DNA of 64,000 nucleotides from the NCBI GenBank assembly GCA_022264855.1, contig JABYQU010000007.1, positions 434,001-498,000 of the forward strand, in the 5' to 3' direction. Source of the stretch: Lenzites betulinus (Eukaryota > Basidiomycota > Agaricomycetes > Polyporales > Polyporaceae). Both the position numbers and the translations under genes were made by a program. Under the pieces are notes generated by a model. It had not been told where the DNA came from and ran no database searches. It was given only the letters and a program-made list of their open reading frames with translations. This document shows, piece after piece, positions 22,180 to 34,529 of the stretch (positions are counted from its first letter, which is position 1; each line of letters begins with the position of its first letter).

Positions 22180-24304
22180 TCACTGCACCCGCCGTGCTGG
22201 TCTGCGATCGTCGGGTTTGACGTATTGGACGGCGTCGGAAAGATCGACGGCGATGCACAGACGGTCGTCACGGTGTTCTATGGAGCGTTGAACGGACATC
22301 TTGAGCCATCGGATGTGCACCGTCTCATTGGCATGTTCATTACGGGGAACTCGGCTTGAGCCAGGACGTATGGGCTGTGATATCGAATGACATTGAACCT
22401 CGAGAGGATCCTGGGTCTTCCATACGTGTATGCGCCTAACGCAGGGTCCAGGAAGAACGAACGAGAGCCACCGGGAGGTCGACCTGCGCTGTCGGTCTCT
22501 GAGTCCGAGGGAGGGGTGGAGCCGCCCACATGTGGCAGAGGACCAAAGGTGAAGTTGGCTGCAGAAAAGGCTACTTCCACCTCTCTCTCACTAACGGGCC
22601 TAAATGTGATAGCGATCGTCACCTTCTGTCTTAGCAGAGTAGCCAGCCACGGGAGACAGAGGGTTAGAGGAGGTGGAATAGAGCGTGAATGATACGTCTA
22701 TCGTTCGAGATGACTGATTGCACTGCAAGGGTGAGAGGTGGAAGCCTGATGCGGCTAGTTTACGGATGGAGTCGAGAGAGAACTCGAACTCGACGGCACC
22801 AGCGCCTTCCCAGTCCAGGGGCCAGGACCGAAGACGACCCTTTTTGAGGCTAACTTGTCTTGACGATCTGGAGGAGGGAGGAGAGAAGTGATGGTGGAGG
22901 ATGGAGACATCGACAGCGGAAAGTGGGCGGTGCGCCCGAAGCTGCGCCAAAGCTACCTCCGGCAAGAAAAACATGCGCGTCGGTCCATTCCAGGACCCGC
23001 TGTGTGGGGGACAAAGCTCATATCCAACGTACAGACCCTTCTCGTGATCTGGGGGTGAGCGACGGAGTGGTAGTGCGACGAGGTCGCCGTCGCGATCTTG
23101 GCATCGCAGGATAGCGAGCAGCATGTGAGTGCACTTCTCCCTGCAGTTCCTGCAGGAAGCTTTCTCTGGCAGCGGTTGTAGATCGGGGATAGAGCCAGCG
23201 ATATCGGGGAACTTGTTCACGTCGAGACATAGTAGCTTGATGCGAATGCCTTGTGGTGTGGCGACGGCGTGCAGCGGGGGGACTTCTTCGATTCGGAGCC
23301 GAAGTTTGGATGCGAAATCCACAGGCGACATCACACGATAGTCGGTTGAGCCCTCAAAGGAGGAAGGCGAGGAGGCAAGGAGACCAGGCGAAGACGTCGT
23401 ATGGCGACCCCAAACGAAAATGGTCTGATCGGGAACGGTCCTCAGGATCTCGTCCTGCAGACGGAGGAACGCGTTCGGGCCCTCGCCGTAGATTGGCGCC
23501 ATGTGCACCCCGAATATTCCCAGCAGCGAGTACGCACGATCCTCGAGGCGGGTTGTCTCTCGTTCTGCCGCCCACGCCATTCTCCGCGCGACACTGACCG
23601 AGTCGATGGGAGCCCGTCCAATGAGGATATCGAAGTCGATACCGGTGACCTCTTCGATCGTCCTCGCCAGGCCGCTCTTCGTGCCCAGGAAGGTCCACGT
23701 TCTCGTCAGGAAGATCACGCGGTCCGGTGCGACCAGCTCCTGCAGGGTCCATCCACGCTTGTGCCACCGGCTGTCCCAGAACCGTGAGTATACCTTTTGG
23801 GGGTCATCGCTATGCGGGACGTCCGCTAGGAAGGCATAGCACACGTCCGAGAGCCGATACCACTCGAACATCGAATTGATCGCTTCCGCGAGCTCGGCGC
23901 TGCTCGACTTGTCGATGCAGCATGCGTCAATCCAGAGGAGTTCGTAACCAGCCTCCCTCGCGACCTTGCACGCCATAACGATCTTCTTCGACAGCTTTGG
24001 ATGAGAGAAGAACGGGGAAAGCACACGGGCTGTTGGAGGGACGGCCTCGGACTCGGGCTCAGACTCAGACTCCGAAGGATCATCGGAATCGGGCGGGTCC
24101 TCCGGCTCGAGAGCGAGTGCAGAACGAGACTGAGAGACCGCCAAGTCTGATCGAGAGGCGGCGACCTCCGCCTGGATTTTCCGGACGTCATCGTAAGTCT
24201 GCTCGCCGCCCTTCTTCGGACTTCGCCAGGTATGGGAGAGGATGGCGTAGCGGACGAGTCCCGGAGTAGTATTCCACACAAACTCGCCCGTCCAGGTGGG
24301 GCAT
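22180..24304 (-). pseudogene. Decayed HET-domain (heterokaryon incompatibility) gene
   Basis: About 560 codons are open (22600-24279) and carry the HET domain: YAILSHTW, YELLWIDACCIDK, YRLSDVCYAFLADV, RGWTLQELVAP, LEDRAYSLLGIFGVHM and YGEGPNAFLRLQ. Compared with the intact paralogue at 46030-48649, 11 bp are missing directly after ATGCCCC (at about 24298), which throws the ATG out of frame with the domain. A second frameshift lies near 22620-22640 (paralogous C-terminal text resumes as VTIAITFRPV in another frame), and a third near 22330-22345 before HIRWLKMSVQ. HET proteins trigger incompatibility cell death when unlike individuals fuse; this copy should not make the full product. An unannotated upstream exon could bypass the first lesion but not the other two. 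Confidence 0.8.
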
Positions 24305-25808
24305 GCTGTTCAATCAGACCAGTCAATCATACTCTACTCGACAGCCTTAAAGTGGACGTACCTCACTCGTACGTCGCTCGTTCGCTGCTAATCCAAGAGG
24401 TGTTCAAGTGCGATGGAGGTAATAGCAAGAGACGCGGCGCACTGCAGGCGAGAAGTGGGATGTGGGAGCAAAAGCGACGGCCCAGCGCATCTATACCGAT
24501 ATTGAGCTGCTTATAGACAACGACGCTAGGTTTTGCCCCATATTCAATTATAGAGTCGCAACGTGGTGTCTAGCAGGCAACACGTAGCTATTCGTATCAC
24601 AGAATGTCTCTCACATGCGCAGGTCACCTGGCGCACTTTCGCACGAACCATTAATGTCCGCAAAGATGCTATGTGATACACGAGGAGTGCATCCTTGCGG
24701 CGAGATAACGCGGGTATGCTCCTAGGATGCCGCGACGCAGGCCAGGTCTTCGAAGTCATTCATTACAGAAATATCACTACTACTCACCACATAATCACTG
24801 CGGGGAGCATGCGCGTCATGTTAGTTGTGCTCGATTGGAGATCTCAAGTCTGAATATTGAATGCCGAGCTCCTGGCCGCAGCGGAACTTGCACTCCGCTA
24901 TCGAAAATCAAGACGAATCAGTCTTCCACGGCGTCTTCGAGTATACACGTACATTGACTGCAGGGTGGATTATCACACGGCGGGGCATCCCGAAGTTCGA
25001 GGCGTTATTTGTGTGCGTGAGGATCATGGTCAGTTCCAAGTCATTGTTTTCATGCGTGTTGCTGGCTGCCAGTGGCTGGCTACGTCGTTCGATGCACCTG
25101 GAAACGTCCCTTTGCCAGACCGACGTCTAGTGACATGCTGAGTGCGCATATCTCCATACCTCAAAGCCCTATCAAGAGGTGTCCAAATGCGTTCGGAGTA
25201 CTGCAGTACTAGGAGAGACTGGGAGAGGTTGAGTTGTAGTGTTTCCGTCAAGCTTGCGAATTCGAAGCGCTGTACACTCAGTCGCGGAAACTGCCGAACG
25301 GGCGGCTATCTCATTAAAGTGGCAGTATTACAATAATTCGCCGAGGGCGAATCAATTGTTCAAGCTTTTCATAATGCTCAGTACTTCGTACTAGTACCGT
25401 AACGACAACGAGGCGCTATCAGGGCCTGTTGCTCTTGTTCCAAGTACATTCAACTGCCAAGTTTCAACTGTTCATGATGTATATAACACACCTGGTCTAT
25501 TTTACTAGTTCTCTGTACAGGCTGCGTCTCTGATGCATCTAAGTCGCATCTTCGTAGGACCCCTTCCTGGGTGTAGTTGACACGCTACTGCGAGACAAAA
25601 TGCTGACGGTTTGGCCGCTGGGATTTGCGACCTGCAAAGCCAAGCTGCGGCCTCGCCACACCATAGCACCCCGACTTCCGGCTCCTATCTCTTGTGGCGC
25701 TTCCCCAGTTCTGCGCATGTGGTCGCGAAGGGGGCCCCTTTGGAGATCACGGCCGCATCCGGTCGTACCGGAGGGCGAGCGCATGCGCTGCGTCATATAG
25801 CCATATGA
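24305..25808. other. Spacer between HET pseudogene and MFS-1, no gene seen
   Basis: Only short open stretches occur (the longest about 90 codons on the plus strand near 24860-25140) with no recognisable motifs or splice partners. It corresponds in position to 44683-46029 in the mirrored block. Confidence 0.45.
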
Positions 25809-27681
25809 TCAACTTGTATCCTCGGCCTCAGGTTCCTTCGGCCACATGTCCCGCGGCAGGTGCGATGACACCCCAAAGAGCACACACGTTGCGGCAACCA
25901 TGATAGGATACACACCGTACCCGCCCAGCCAGTTATGCTGCAGCGAGGCTGCGAAGAGCGAGGTGGACGCGGCGGGGCCGATCGCTCGCACGACGGACGC
26001 GATGAATTGTGAGACGCCGTTTGTCGCGCCGAGCGCGCGGTCGTTCGTCGCTGACGAGCGGATGAAGATGAAGATCGCGCCTGCACCGTAGACGCATGTC
26101 AGCGCACGTCGTCTGTACGAGGCCTAAGGATGTGGACGCACCATATGCCGTGTCCATGATGACGAGCAGCACCTGCTGCAGAATGACGAGCGCCCAGAGC
26201 GTGCCCGTCACCCCATACGCCTTCGCGTACAGGCTCATCACGGGGAAGAGCAGGAAGAGCGGGATGAACGTGAGCAGACCCTGTTGGTAGAGGTACTTCG
26301 GCCCAAGACGGTCCATGAGCTTCGCGAAGAAGAGCGCCTGGAAGGCCCCGTTCAGCATGCCGAACGTGCCCAGGATGAAGCCGATCGTGGGCGGGGCGAG
26401 GCCGAGGCCGCCGAGCGGGATGGGCGTGGCGAGGAAGAGCGGGAGCATCGCGATAAACCCGATCTCCATCATCGCGAGCACGGCGTAGTTGGCGACGGAG
26501 ATGATGACGCGCCGGTTGAGCACTTTGCGCAGAGGCGGGGGTCCGTCGTCGCGGGGAGTGTGGGCGGGGGTCGATTCATCGCAAGCTGAAGGTTCAGGTC
26601 GGCGGTTCTTGTGGAGAGTCTATGCGATATACTGAGTCACGTTGACTCATACTCAGAGAACTCCTAGAACGTACCTCTTTCAGGAAGAATGCAGTCATGA
26701 TGAATGTGAACGCAGAGAACGCAGCAGATGCCGCGCAGGGCAAGAGATACGGATACTTGAGCCAGAATGGGTGCGAGAATACGTTTGGCCATCGATCGTG
26801 AGGCCTTGCTAGTTGTCCTCCTATTAGGGGCCTATTGCACGGATCGTCAGTGTACCTGGACTCCAGCATTTGTCACGAGAATACGTACCCCACCGTAGAG
26901 CCAACGGACCATGCGATGGGTAAGCAGGCGAAACCCTGAGCGATGTTCGTCTCGTCCGTGAGTTCTGCAGAGCCGAGTTATTTAGACAAACTACACTCGG
27001 AGAACGTATGAGGTGTGCTCACCTCCTACCATGCTCTTGCTGATGCCTGTGTTGCCGTTTAGTAAACCCACAAGACTCCGACTAGAGCATGTTCGGCACA
27101 TTTTAAATAAAGCGAACAGTTTCTGAATGAGACTGAGATACTTTACCTGACCACAAGACCCAAGAATGTTTTGGAGAGCCCAAAACAGAGCATCGAAAGA
27201 CATAGGCCCGCAACGCCGATGAGTAAAACGGGCTTACGACCAATGTGGTCTGAAAGCCGGGCCCACTGGAAAACGAACAACGCCTCCATCGCGAAGAAGG
27301 TAGATTCCTGCCGAGACGACGAAGTTGTCAGCGATTGTGGGAGTGTGTATGAATCACAGCTTACGATCATTCCTGCGTAATAGCCGACCTTTCTGGGGTC
27401 GCCGCCGGTGATATCTAGCTCGGCCACAAGCTGTGCCGCGCCTCACAGTCAGCATGGCGGATGCATAAAGCGCGACACAAAGTATAAGCACACACCTGAT
27501 TTATGAAAGGAAAGATGCAGTACGCCGTTATAGGCTCCGCCAAATTCAACAGCATCACTATAGCGAGCTGCCCCTTCGGAAGGGGTGTCCGCGGCTTTTT
27601 GGTGCCCGCCTCCTCCACCGAGGGCGGAAGGAGGGGCGTGATTTCGCCAAGGACCTCCTCGACTGGTAACGAAGTGTTCAT
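25809..27681 (-). CDS. MFS transporter, paralogue 1, 484 aa, 8 exons
   Basis: Minus-strand exons: 27681-27496, 27430-27365, 27307-27147, 27081-27023, 26964-26889, 26831-26675, 26619-26142, 26080-25809. All junctions are GT..AG and in phase (485 codons with stop). The N-terminus is cytosolic and acidic (MNTSLPVEEVLGEITPLL), followed by about 12 hydrophobic segments. The MFS motif A is present between helices 2 and 3 as RLSDHIGRKP. It resembles the fungal MFS branch related to yeast YCR023C and plant ZIFL carriers (inference); substrate unknown. Exons 2-7 match both other paralogues in this window exactly in length and phase. It is adjacent to the HET pseudogene in the same orientation. No lesion is visible. 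Confidence 0.9.
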
Positions 27682-28427
27682 CGTTGTCCCAGCGCGAGAG
27701 TGAGGAGGGTCCGGACGAGGTGACCTGAGCTGACTCGGAGCTGCAGATATATAGTTGCGGGGCTGGAATTTGATCGCAGTCACTGAATAAAATCTAAGCT
27801 CCGCCGCATCGGGACTCGGGAGTCACAGTGGAGTCACTTACTATGTAAGTACCTACCCGCCAAAGGGAACGGTCAAGTCCCTTAGGGGCTTCAAGTCAAG
27901 GCTCCGGGACCCAGGCCTCTCGTGGATCGCTAGCACACCATCGCATGTGTATTTTGCCCGCGCGGCACAAGACAAACAAAATGAGCCGATCAGAGCCTGC
28001 TTGATCACAGCGCGGCGGGGCAGAAGCAGTTTGCCAGTCATATTCCCAATGCTTCGAGGAATCTGCAATATACCACAAGTGATAGTTCAGTCTCTCCTGC
28101 GAGTCCGTGCCCCATAGAAAAGCTAGTAGAATTAACCGCGATCGCCTAGAGATTCAGATGACGTTGTGGTGTTGATGTATGTATTATCTGTTCATAAACT
28201 CCGAGTCGGACTCAACTGTGAACCAAGAAGAGCACAAAGCCCTTCACACACACTCTCATTGGGTCTGCCAAGCCGTTTGGGGGCAACAGCGATATTCAGC
28301 TAGACAGCGGAGTGGACAGTGCTCTGAGAGGGCATTAGATTCACCCGGAACGTCAGTCACAGTAATTCCACATCCTCCTAGTGTACATAAACTCGTCAGT
28401 ACTAGATACGGTCAACATAAACCACGT

Positions 28428-28742
28428 TCAGGGCGGCACGATACTTACAGAGTGCGTAGTCTGAATGGCGGGGTACCGCAAGAGCGGCGAGAGCACGCCG
28501 TTGATATCGGTGGGTTCTGCGTAGCCGGACGCGACCGGGTTGGAGCTACGTTGTGCTGTCGTGCGACTGTGCGGCCTTGCGTGCGTGCGGACGTCCGACA
28601 GTTCCACAGCGATACACAGGTAGCCGCCGTATACTAGTAGATGTTTTGCGGAGCGCTGAATGGAGACTTTGAGCCATCGACTCGTGCGCAGTACTGTGGC
28701 GTCTATCGGGCGCTTCACGCTGCCTCGAACCCCAGCACACAA
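28428..28742 (-). pseudogene. Detached C-terminal fragment of a HET-type gene
   Basis: The minus-strand frame contains TSRWLKVSIQRSAKH and LCIAVELSDVRTHARP, which align with RIRWLRISVQSSADA and LCIAVELSDVHKHKKP near the end of the intact HET protein at 46030-48649. It is followed, as there, by a Ser/Pro-rich tail and then a GTAAGT. No HET domain lies upstream in either strand, so this is a 3' remnant, not a gene. It sits just upstream of the MFS-1 promoter. Confidence 0.7.
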
Positions 28743-29167
28743 CCACGACGTACGCTACTCAAGACCACCTCAAGACTAAATACTCGCTCTCGCGGTTTAC
28801 CACATTCTCCTCTACTATCCAGATTCCAAACCATCACTGCTTTCCAACATCGAGAGCTCCTCATAGCTGGGTCAGGAGTGATGTACGCCGTCGACCGTGC
28901 ACGTACTAGTAAGGCCGTCCCTCTAGTGGTAGTAGATCCTTATCTTCAGCATACTTCAGCCAATTATACAGTGCATATGGTATGTACGTATACAACAACA
29001 CGCGAACTCATCGTTAACGAAACTAGACTCTGGGGTAGTCAACAAGCGAAAATTACCCGTATGTCCATGTTCCCAATAGGCAAATAGCATCTCTCCGTGC
29101 CGCCTTAACGCGCGTGAGTGCGTAGTGTACCCTGCAAATGTTCGCAGAAACAGAAATTAATGTTTCC

Positions 29168-29748
29168 CTACTGATTGATGGTGAAGTCCTGGCTCCAGTT
29201 CCCGGAATCTCCGAACACTAAACGACTCCGTTAGTACGTTCGCCCAAATCCACGAAGACCATTGATGCTCACGAACGACGCTGTAGTCATCGCCTTCGAC
29301 GACCCACGGGACCTTCACCTCGACACGGCCGAGCAGAATGTCAAAGCCGTCTGCGAGGATCACTGCGAGCAGGTGAGCATTCCCAGTCGTTCCACAGGGT
29401 TGACCGAAGCGCAGGGTGCTTACGAGGGGTGGGGATCCCGGATTTGCGCAGCGTGATCAGCCCAGTCTTGTCGGTGATGTTCACCGGCGGGGAAGAGACG
29501 TCCCTGGAAGTCGTGTCAGTAATGAGCATGCACTCCGAGTCCGCGCTGGGGTCGGGCGAGATCACCTACCAGGTAACGTTGTGCGTCTGGCCCTTGTACC
29601 ACACCGTCCCCGTGTGTGGGTACAGCACGGGTGGCGAGTAGACATCGCGCCGCTCGAGCTGGACGGTGGGCGCGGCACTGGCGATCTGGAAGAGGACGCC
29701 GAAGAAGGCGAGAATGAAGAAGAGGATGGAGGTCGGGCGCGAACTCAT
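29168..29748 (-). CDS. Small secreted protein of the Kre9/Knh1-type (Ser-Thr-rich GPI family), 132 aa, 4 exons
   Basis: Exons 29748-29570, 29503-29424, 29362-29273 and 29217-29168 (399 nt including stop); phases fit and introns are 55-66 nt. Residues 1-25 are a clear signal peptide (hydrophobic FFILAFFGVLFQIASA, cleaved after ASA). The mature part has the family pattern: PHTGTVWYKGQTHNVTWD near residues 43-60, NITDKTGLITL, then LADGFDILLGRVEVKVPW, a GDDYSVVLFGDSGNWSQDF end. This is a beta-sandwich domain found in fungal cell-wall and GPI-anchored proteins involved in beta-1,6-glucan; here the Ser/Thr stalk and GPI signal are absent, so it is probably a free secreted protein. Role inferred from family only. 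Confidence 0.85.
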
Positions 29749-31126
29749 AGCTGTCGATGGCGTGTGGGCTCGTAAAAGGTCGTAAGGTGTGTTGGTCGTG
29801 AGGTGGGTGTGCGGGATACAAGCTGATGCTTTGCTGGAGCAAAGAGGGCGCGATTTCCGCCATTCTATACGATGTGTGGAATGAGAGAGACAAAGTGCAG
29901 CTGATCTCGCCTTCGGGCGAAGGGACCGTGAGGCCTCCGAGCTAGAGCTCCTCTGACTGTCCTAGATAGCTCTCGATGGGAGGCTATGAGCTGCGCTGTG
30001 ACTAACTTACTTGCTTGCGGGGTCTGGCTCTAAGCTATCCAGCGACGGGAGGACTCTCGCGTCCTCAGGGCGGCCATCAGCTACCGCCTGCCCGTCGGCG
30101 AGAGAGATGTACGACGCGATCACGTGGCCGTATTAGTGTGGGTTTCGCGGACAGCATCGCCCTCGAGCCTCGACCGAGCTGCTCATCTTCTCGCCAACTG
30201 ATTGTTCAGATGTAGGAGAATTCCATTGAAGCTGAGGCCTCGAAGGGCCTCGAGTGGTCTCGTGTCTTCGTCGTGGCCGTGCAGGTCTTCCGTGCATGTT
30301 CCTGGACGGTGAACCGTGGACGTCCAGGTTAGAACTCCGAAGATCACGGCCTCCAACCCAGCTGGCATCTCATTTCCGACACACATCCAGATAGTTTTGT
30401 TCGTGGTCTGGATGGCGACACGCCGAGAACGTCTGGTGCTACCCGTGCATTGTCTACCACAGGAGGCCGTGTGGATGAAGGCCTGATCGTGCTTATCACT
30501 TTCGAAAGAGCACGGTACTTAACATTGTCGCCAGCGGCCCGGAAGGAGGCAAGGGTGCCGGTGCACCGCGGCACACTGGCTCGTAGTCAAATGCGGACGC
30601 CTAGGCCTGAGGCCTGAGGAGCGAATGGGAGTCTATCCCGTCTCTTCATGTTTCCGATATCTAACTGAAAGCGGCCCATGATGCTTAATGGATAGGAGAA
30701 AAATTGAATATTGACATCATTGCGGCGGGCGGCAGCAAAGCACCAGTGCAACACTTCATGAGATCCCGAAGCCATCGCGTGGGCCAAAACTACGATCAAT
30801 TTCCATTAGCATAGAATGGGCAACATAGGCTACAAATCCTATAGATACACCGGAGCAGTCATTGACACCGACACGCACCAGAGTGCGTGTGCGGAGTCGC
30901 GAGGTCGTGACAATACGTAATCCTACGGAAGGGGAGTACGCAGATCGACGGCCGCGCCCGCGGCGGACAACGCAGTGCGCATCCCTTGGCGCACTGTGTC
31001 CTGGCCCAGCGCGCCTCGTTGCGACACATGTGCGAAGCGGCACTCCGCAACCACGCCACCGCACAGCGCATGCGCACACAACCATCCAGCCCTGGCCAGC
31101 ACGTCATCGCATCTTTCTCTACACCC
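29749..31126. other. Intergenic, no gene seen
   Basis: Upstream region of the secreted-protein gene and downstream of the minus-strand gene at 31127-33317. No motif-bearing open frame or RNA gene found. Confidence 0.45.
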
Positions 31127-33317
31127 TCACCGCCGCCACTTCCCCGACTCCCCGATATCCATGTCGTCGTCGCCGTCGTACGGCGTGCTGTTCTCGTTGG
31201 GCGCGACATCCTCCAGGAAGTCGCGATCGCGGATCGCGCGGATCCGGCCTCGCACGCGCGTGATCTCCTCTCGGATCTCGCGGCGGCGTGTGCGGCCCTC
31301 CTGGCGCGCCACCCGTCCGTCGTGGCGCAGGATGCGCTCCTCCCCGGCTGAATGGAGAGAAGAGGCCGAGGCGTGCGCAAGGGACAGCTGCACGCGCAGG
31401 CCGAGGAAGTGTAATTTCTCGTGCGACAGCTGTGGGAGCGGAGTCAGTGGACGATGGAAAGGGGCAGATGGCAGGGAGGAGCGTACCGTGATCCGCCGCG
31501 CGAGGTCGGAGAATTTGGCCTGGTATGTGTTCAGTTTCTCGACTAGGGACGCGAGTCGGTGAATCCGTGGCGGGCGCTGCTCTATCTGGTGCGCGAGCAG
31601 GTAGAAGAGGTTCAGGTTTCTGCGGGGGCAAGTGTGCTCAGAAAGTATACGTCGGACGGAAACGTGGCGCAATTTACCTGTCCAGGGAGGCCATGATCTG
31701 CCAGTGCTTGGAGTACCAATTCCGCTTCACATCCAAGGCATCCGTCGTGAATTCGGCTGGGGTCTTGTCTAGCGCCCTCTGTATCAGTACAAATGTGGCG
31801 CGTAGCCTGTCGCAGATGCCCATTATTGCGTCTGGGTCGCGCAGAAGGCTGCATGAGCACAGAGACTGCAGCGGCAAAGCCATTCGTCAGCATTCAATTC
31901 ACATAGCGAGCCCTGTTGTGGTAAAGGTACATACCAGCGATGCGCGCGCGATGGTCTCCGAACAATTCTCCGCTCTCAGCGCGAGGTCCTCAATTCCGAG
32001 GTCGCGCCGCAGGTCTGTATTGAGTAGCGAGTCGAAAGACGGACTGATAGGAGACGGACCCTCTTCGTCTGTCAGCTCGGGGAGGGGAACCCACTCGGTG
32101 CGCCGGAGCGGCGGTGGCGCAACAAAAGACTGGTAGCTGTCCCAGAACGGGTCCTCTGGAACACGAGCGGGCAAGCCACCAGGCATCCTAGGACTGCGCA
32201 TAGACGACTTCCGAGGACTCGAGGAGCCCGCAAATGCAGACTGCACTGGGAACGCAGAGAGTGGCGAATTGACGGAGCGCGACAGCGAACGCGTGGCGCG
32301 GGACTGGTCGACGCTGCGCCCTCCGTTCGTGTTCGTGGACTGGCCGGGGAACACGAGGGACGTCGGGGCGGTAGATTGTGAGGCCATCGCGGACGAGATC
32401 GACACCTTGCCGTCAGATTGTGGCGAGACAGAGGCAGCGCCTAGTGGCGACTTGCGCTTCGGGGTGCTAGTAGCGAGCGGGGCGTCCGTGAAGGTCTCCC
32501 TGGATAGGGGCGAAGGCGTATAGTAGCCAGAAGTCTGCGCCACAGAGGAGGCGAGCGTGCGGAAAGGCGGACGGGGCGTGGGCGACGCGAGCTGCAGAGG
32601 TGCTGGAGCGATGCTGCGTAGACGCTGAGAGTATCTGGATGGCGATTGCGATGCAAGCTCCAGCTGGGGGCGCGGTATAAATATTGGCATCCCGGCCGCT
32701 CCCAGCATTAAACCCAGACCCAGAGGTGTCAGGTCGGCTCCCTGCTCGAGCGTATGGGTCGCTTCGGCACTGGGAAGGTGGTGCGCGGTTACCGACGCGT
32801 CGGGCGAGAGTGCCGCCCGCGACGCGTCGAGGCGGCGAAGTACAGACCCGAGCGGAATACGGGGCACCGGGGCAGCGAAGGACATCGTGGGCAGAGGAGA
32901 AGGCGGGGACGAGTGCCGCGCGTTGATTTTGTGGGCCTGGGTGGGCGTTAATCGAGAGAGCATCGTTCCCGTGTGAGGCAGGGCTGAGTACGTGGGGCGG
33001 GGCAGTGCGGGGCTTGGGAGGGCGTAAGGGTCATGGGAGGCGGCTGGTGGCGGCGTCGTGTTAGTACGGTCTATCGTAAAGTTGAGTAGGTTCAAGAGGC
33101 GCAGTCGCGAGTCGCATGTCGACAAGCGGGATTGCACGTCTAGGAGGGGGTCCGCCGGGAGCGACGTGGCCGAAGACGCTGACCGCGAAGGCGGCCGCAG
33201 AAGCTCACAGTCCCAAAAGTGGGAATCGGCGAAGGAAGTGAGTGAAGAGTTGGAGGACGTAGAGGAAGAAGAGGGATGTACGACGTGGATGGGGTCCAAG
33301 ATGAAGAGGCCTGCCAT
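31127..33317 (-). CDS. Conserved-looking hypothetical protein with Ser/Pro-rich N-terminus and helical C-terminus, about 668 aa
   Basis: Minus-strand exons 33317-31935, 31865-31678, 31619-31487 and 31429-31127; phases agree (669 codons with stop). The 57-nt intron 31430-31486 is in frame and could be retained. The first about 460 residues are low-complexity (Ser/Pro/Ala) with short ordered islands (SHFWDCELLRPPSR, PEDPFWDSYQSFVAPP). From about residue 440 the chain is helical: DLRRDLGIEDLALRAENC, CDRLRATFVLIQRALDK, LVEKLNTYQAKFSDLARR, then an Arg/Glu coiled-coil-like stretch and an acidic end DGDDDMDIGES. I do not recognise the family. The composition suggests a nuclear or cytoskeletal scaffold (weak inference). 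It is divergent to the gene at 34530. Confidence 0.75.
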
Positions 33318-34529
33318 GGGAGAGGTCGTGAGCTGATCAACCCAACAATACGTGTATAGGCTAAAAGCACCGAGCGAGGGAAAACCAACAGTCGAACTTT
33401 AAGCGCACTGCGCGGAGATTATTTGGACACGCTGCGGCCACTCACCTCTGTACATATAGCACTTCAGACCTGGAACTTGAACGCTGCCGTGAAGCGGATA
33501 CAAAAGAGATCGTTAGGGCACACGACACCGTAGGTACTGCGTCGTGAAGACGACTCACAACGTGCAGAAAACAAAACAGTTCAGCGTCGTTCTTGATACC
33601 TGCTAGCGCTTAAGCATAATGATATAGACCCCGCGCGCCGCGGGGAGCCAACTTTGGGCGGCGTTGTTGAGGAGCTGTCACTCTTGTGTAGTTTCACTTC
33701 TAGCGCCTTGCGGGTGGTACTAGTACATCAGCTTGCATGGAAACGATGGCTGAGGGCTGGCGGAGGAGCTGGACGGTTTTGCAAATAACCACGCTGCTAG
33801 TGCAGCGTCGCAACGTTGACAGAGTGGCATTTTGCTTAGTCTTGCTGGATGAATATGCGCGCCTTGGGGTCGGTAGATTTGAGCGGCGTGGAAGGACGTG
33901 GATCCTTGTACAGCACGACTAGTATGCCGTCAAGTGTTCTTCATTTCACCAGACGGTGATTAGACCATGTCAGCGTTCAAGTTATGCGGCTTCGTAGCTG
34001 AGGTCGGTGTTAATTGACGTACCTTCCCAAGTTCTCAGTACGCGAGTCAGCAGATCCCGGTGGACAACGTCTCAGCCCTCTGAAATGGAGGTAGCTATTT
34101 TTCGAAACTAAGTATAGGCTCGTTCAGAGATATTTCACGTAAGTGTCGTTGACCCCAAACCCGGAAACACCATCGTATTCGACGTACCTCTGCCAGTTCA
34201 CGAGTCCCGAGGTCTACCCCGATCTACTGCTTTTCAATATTGGCACTTGGGTGGACCTTGGTATTGACATCCTCGGGCCGCTAATTTGAACCAAAGTACG
34301 CATTGACTAGGCATATTGTTTGCAGGATGATGATACTCATGTACAAGCAGACATAGTTGAACTTGAGAGAAGAACGAGTCGGTCGGCCAAGCACTAAATT
34401 GTGACGAGATAATGTGACGATGTAGAGTGGTGATTTGGCAAAGTTCGGATTGTGAGCGAGTGAGCGAGCCTCTTCCCGCTCGACCACCACCACCTTTCTA
34501 TTCCTCCCGCGAAACCCTCTCCTTCTACC
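33318..34529. promoter_or_regulatory. Divergent intergenic region between two large genes
   Basis: About 1.2 kb separates the minus-strand start at 33317 from the plus-strand start at 34530, so both promoters must lie here. No coding signal is seen. I could not assign a TATA box or named operator with confidence. Confidence 0.4.

Noticed and set aside
30859..31380. Minus-strand frame of 173 codons
   Set aside because: Arg/Ala/Ser-rich shadow of the last exon of the 31127-33317 gene in another frame.
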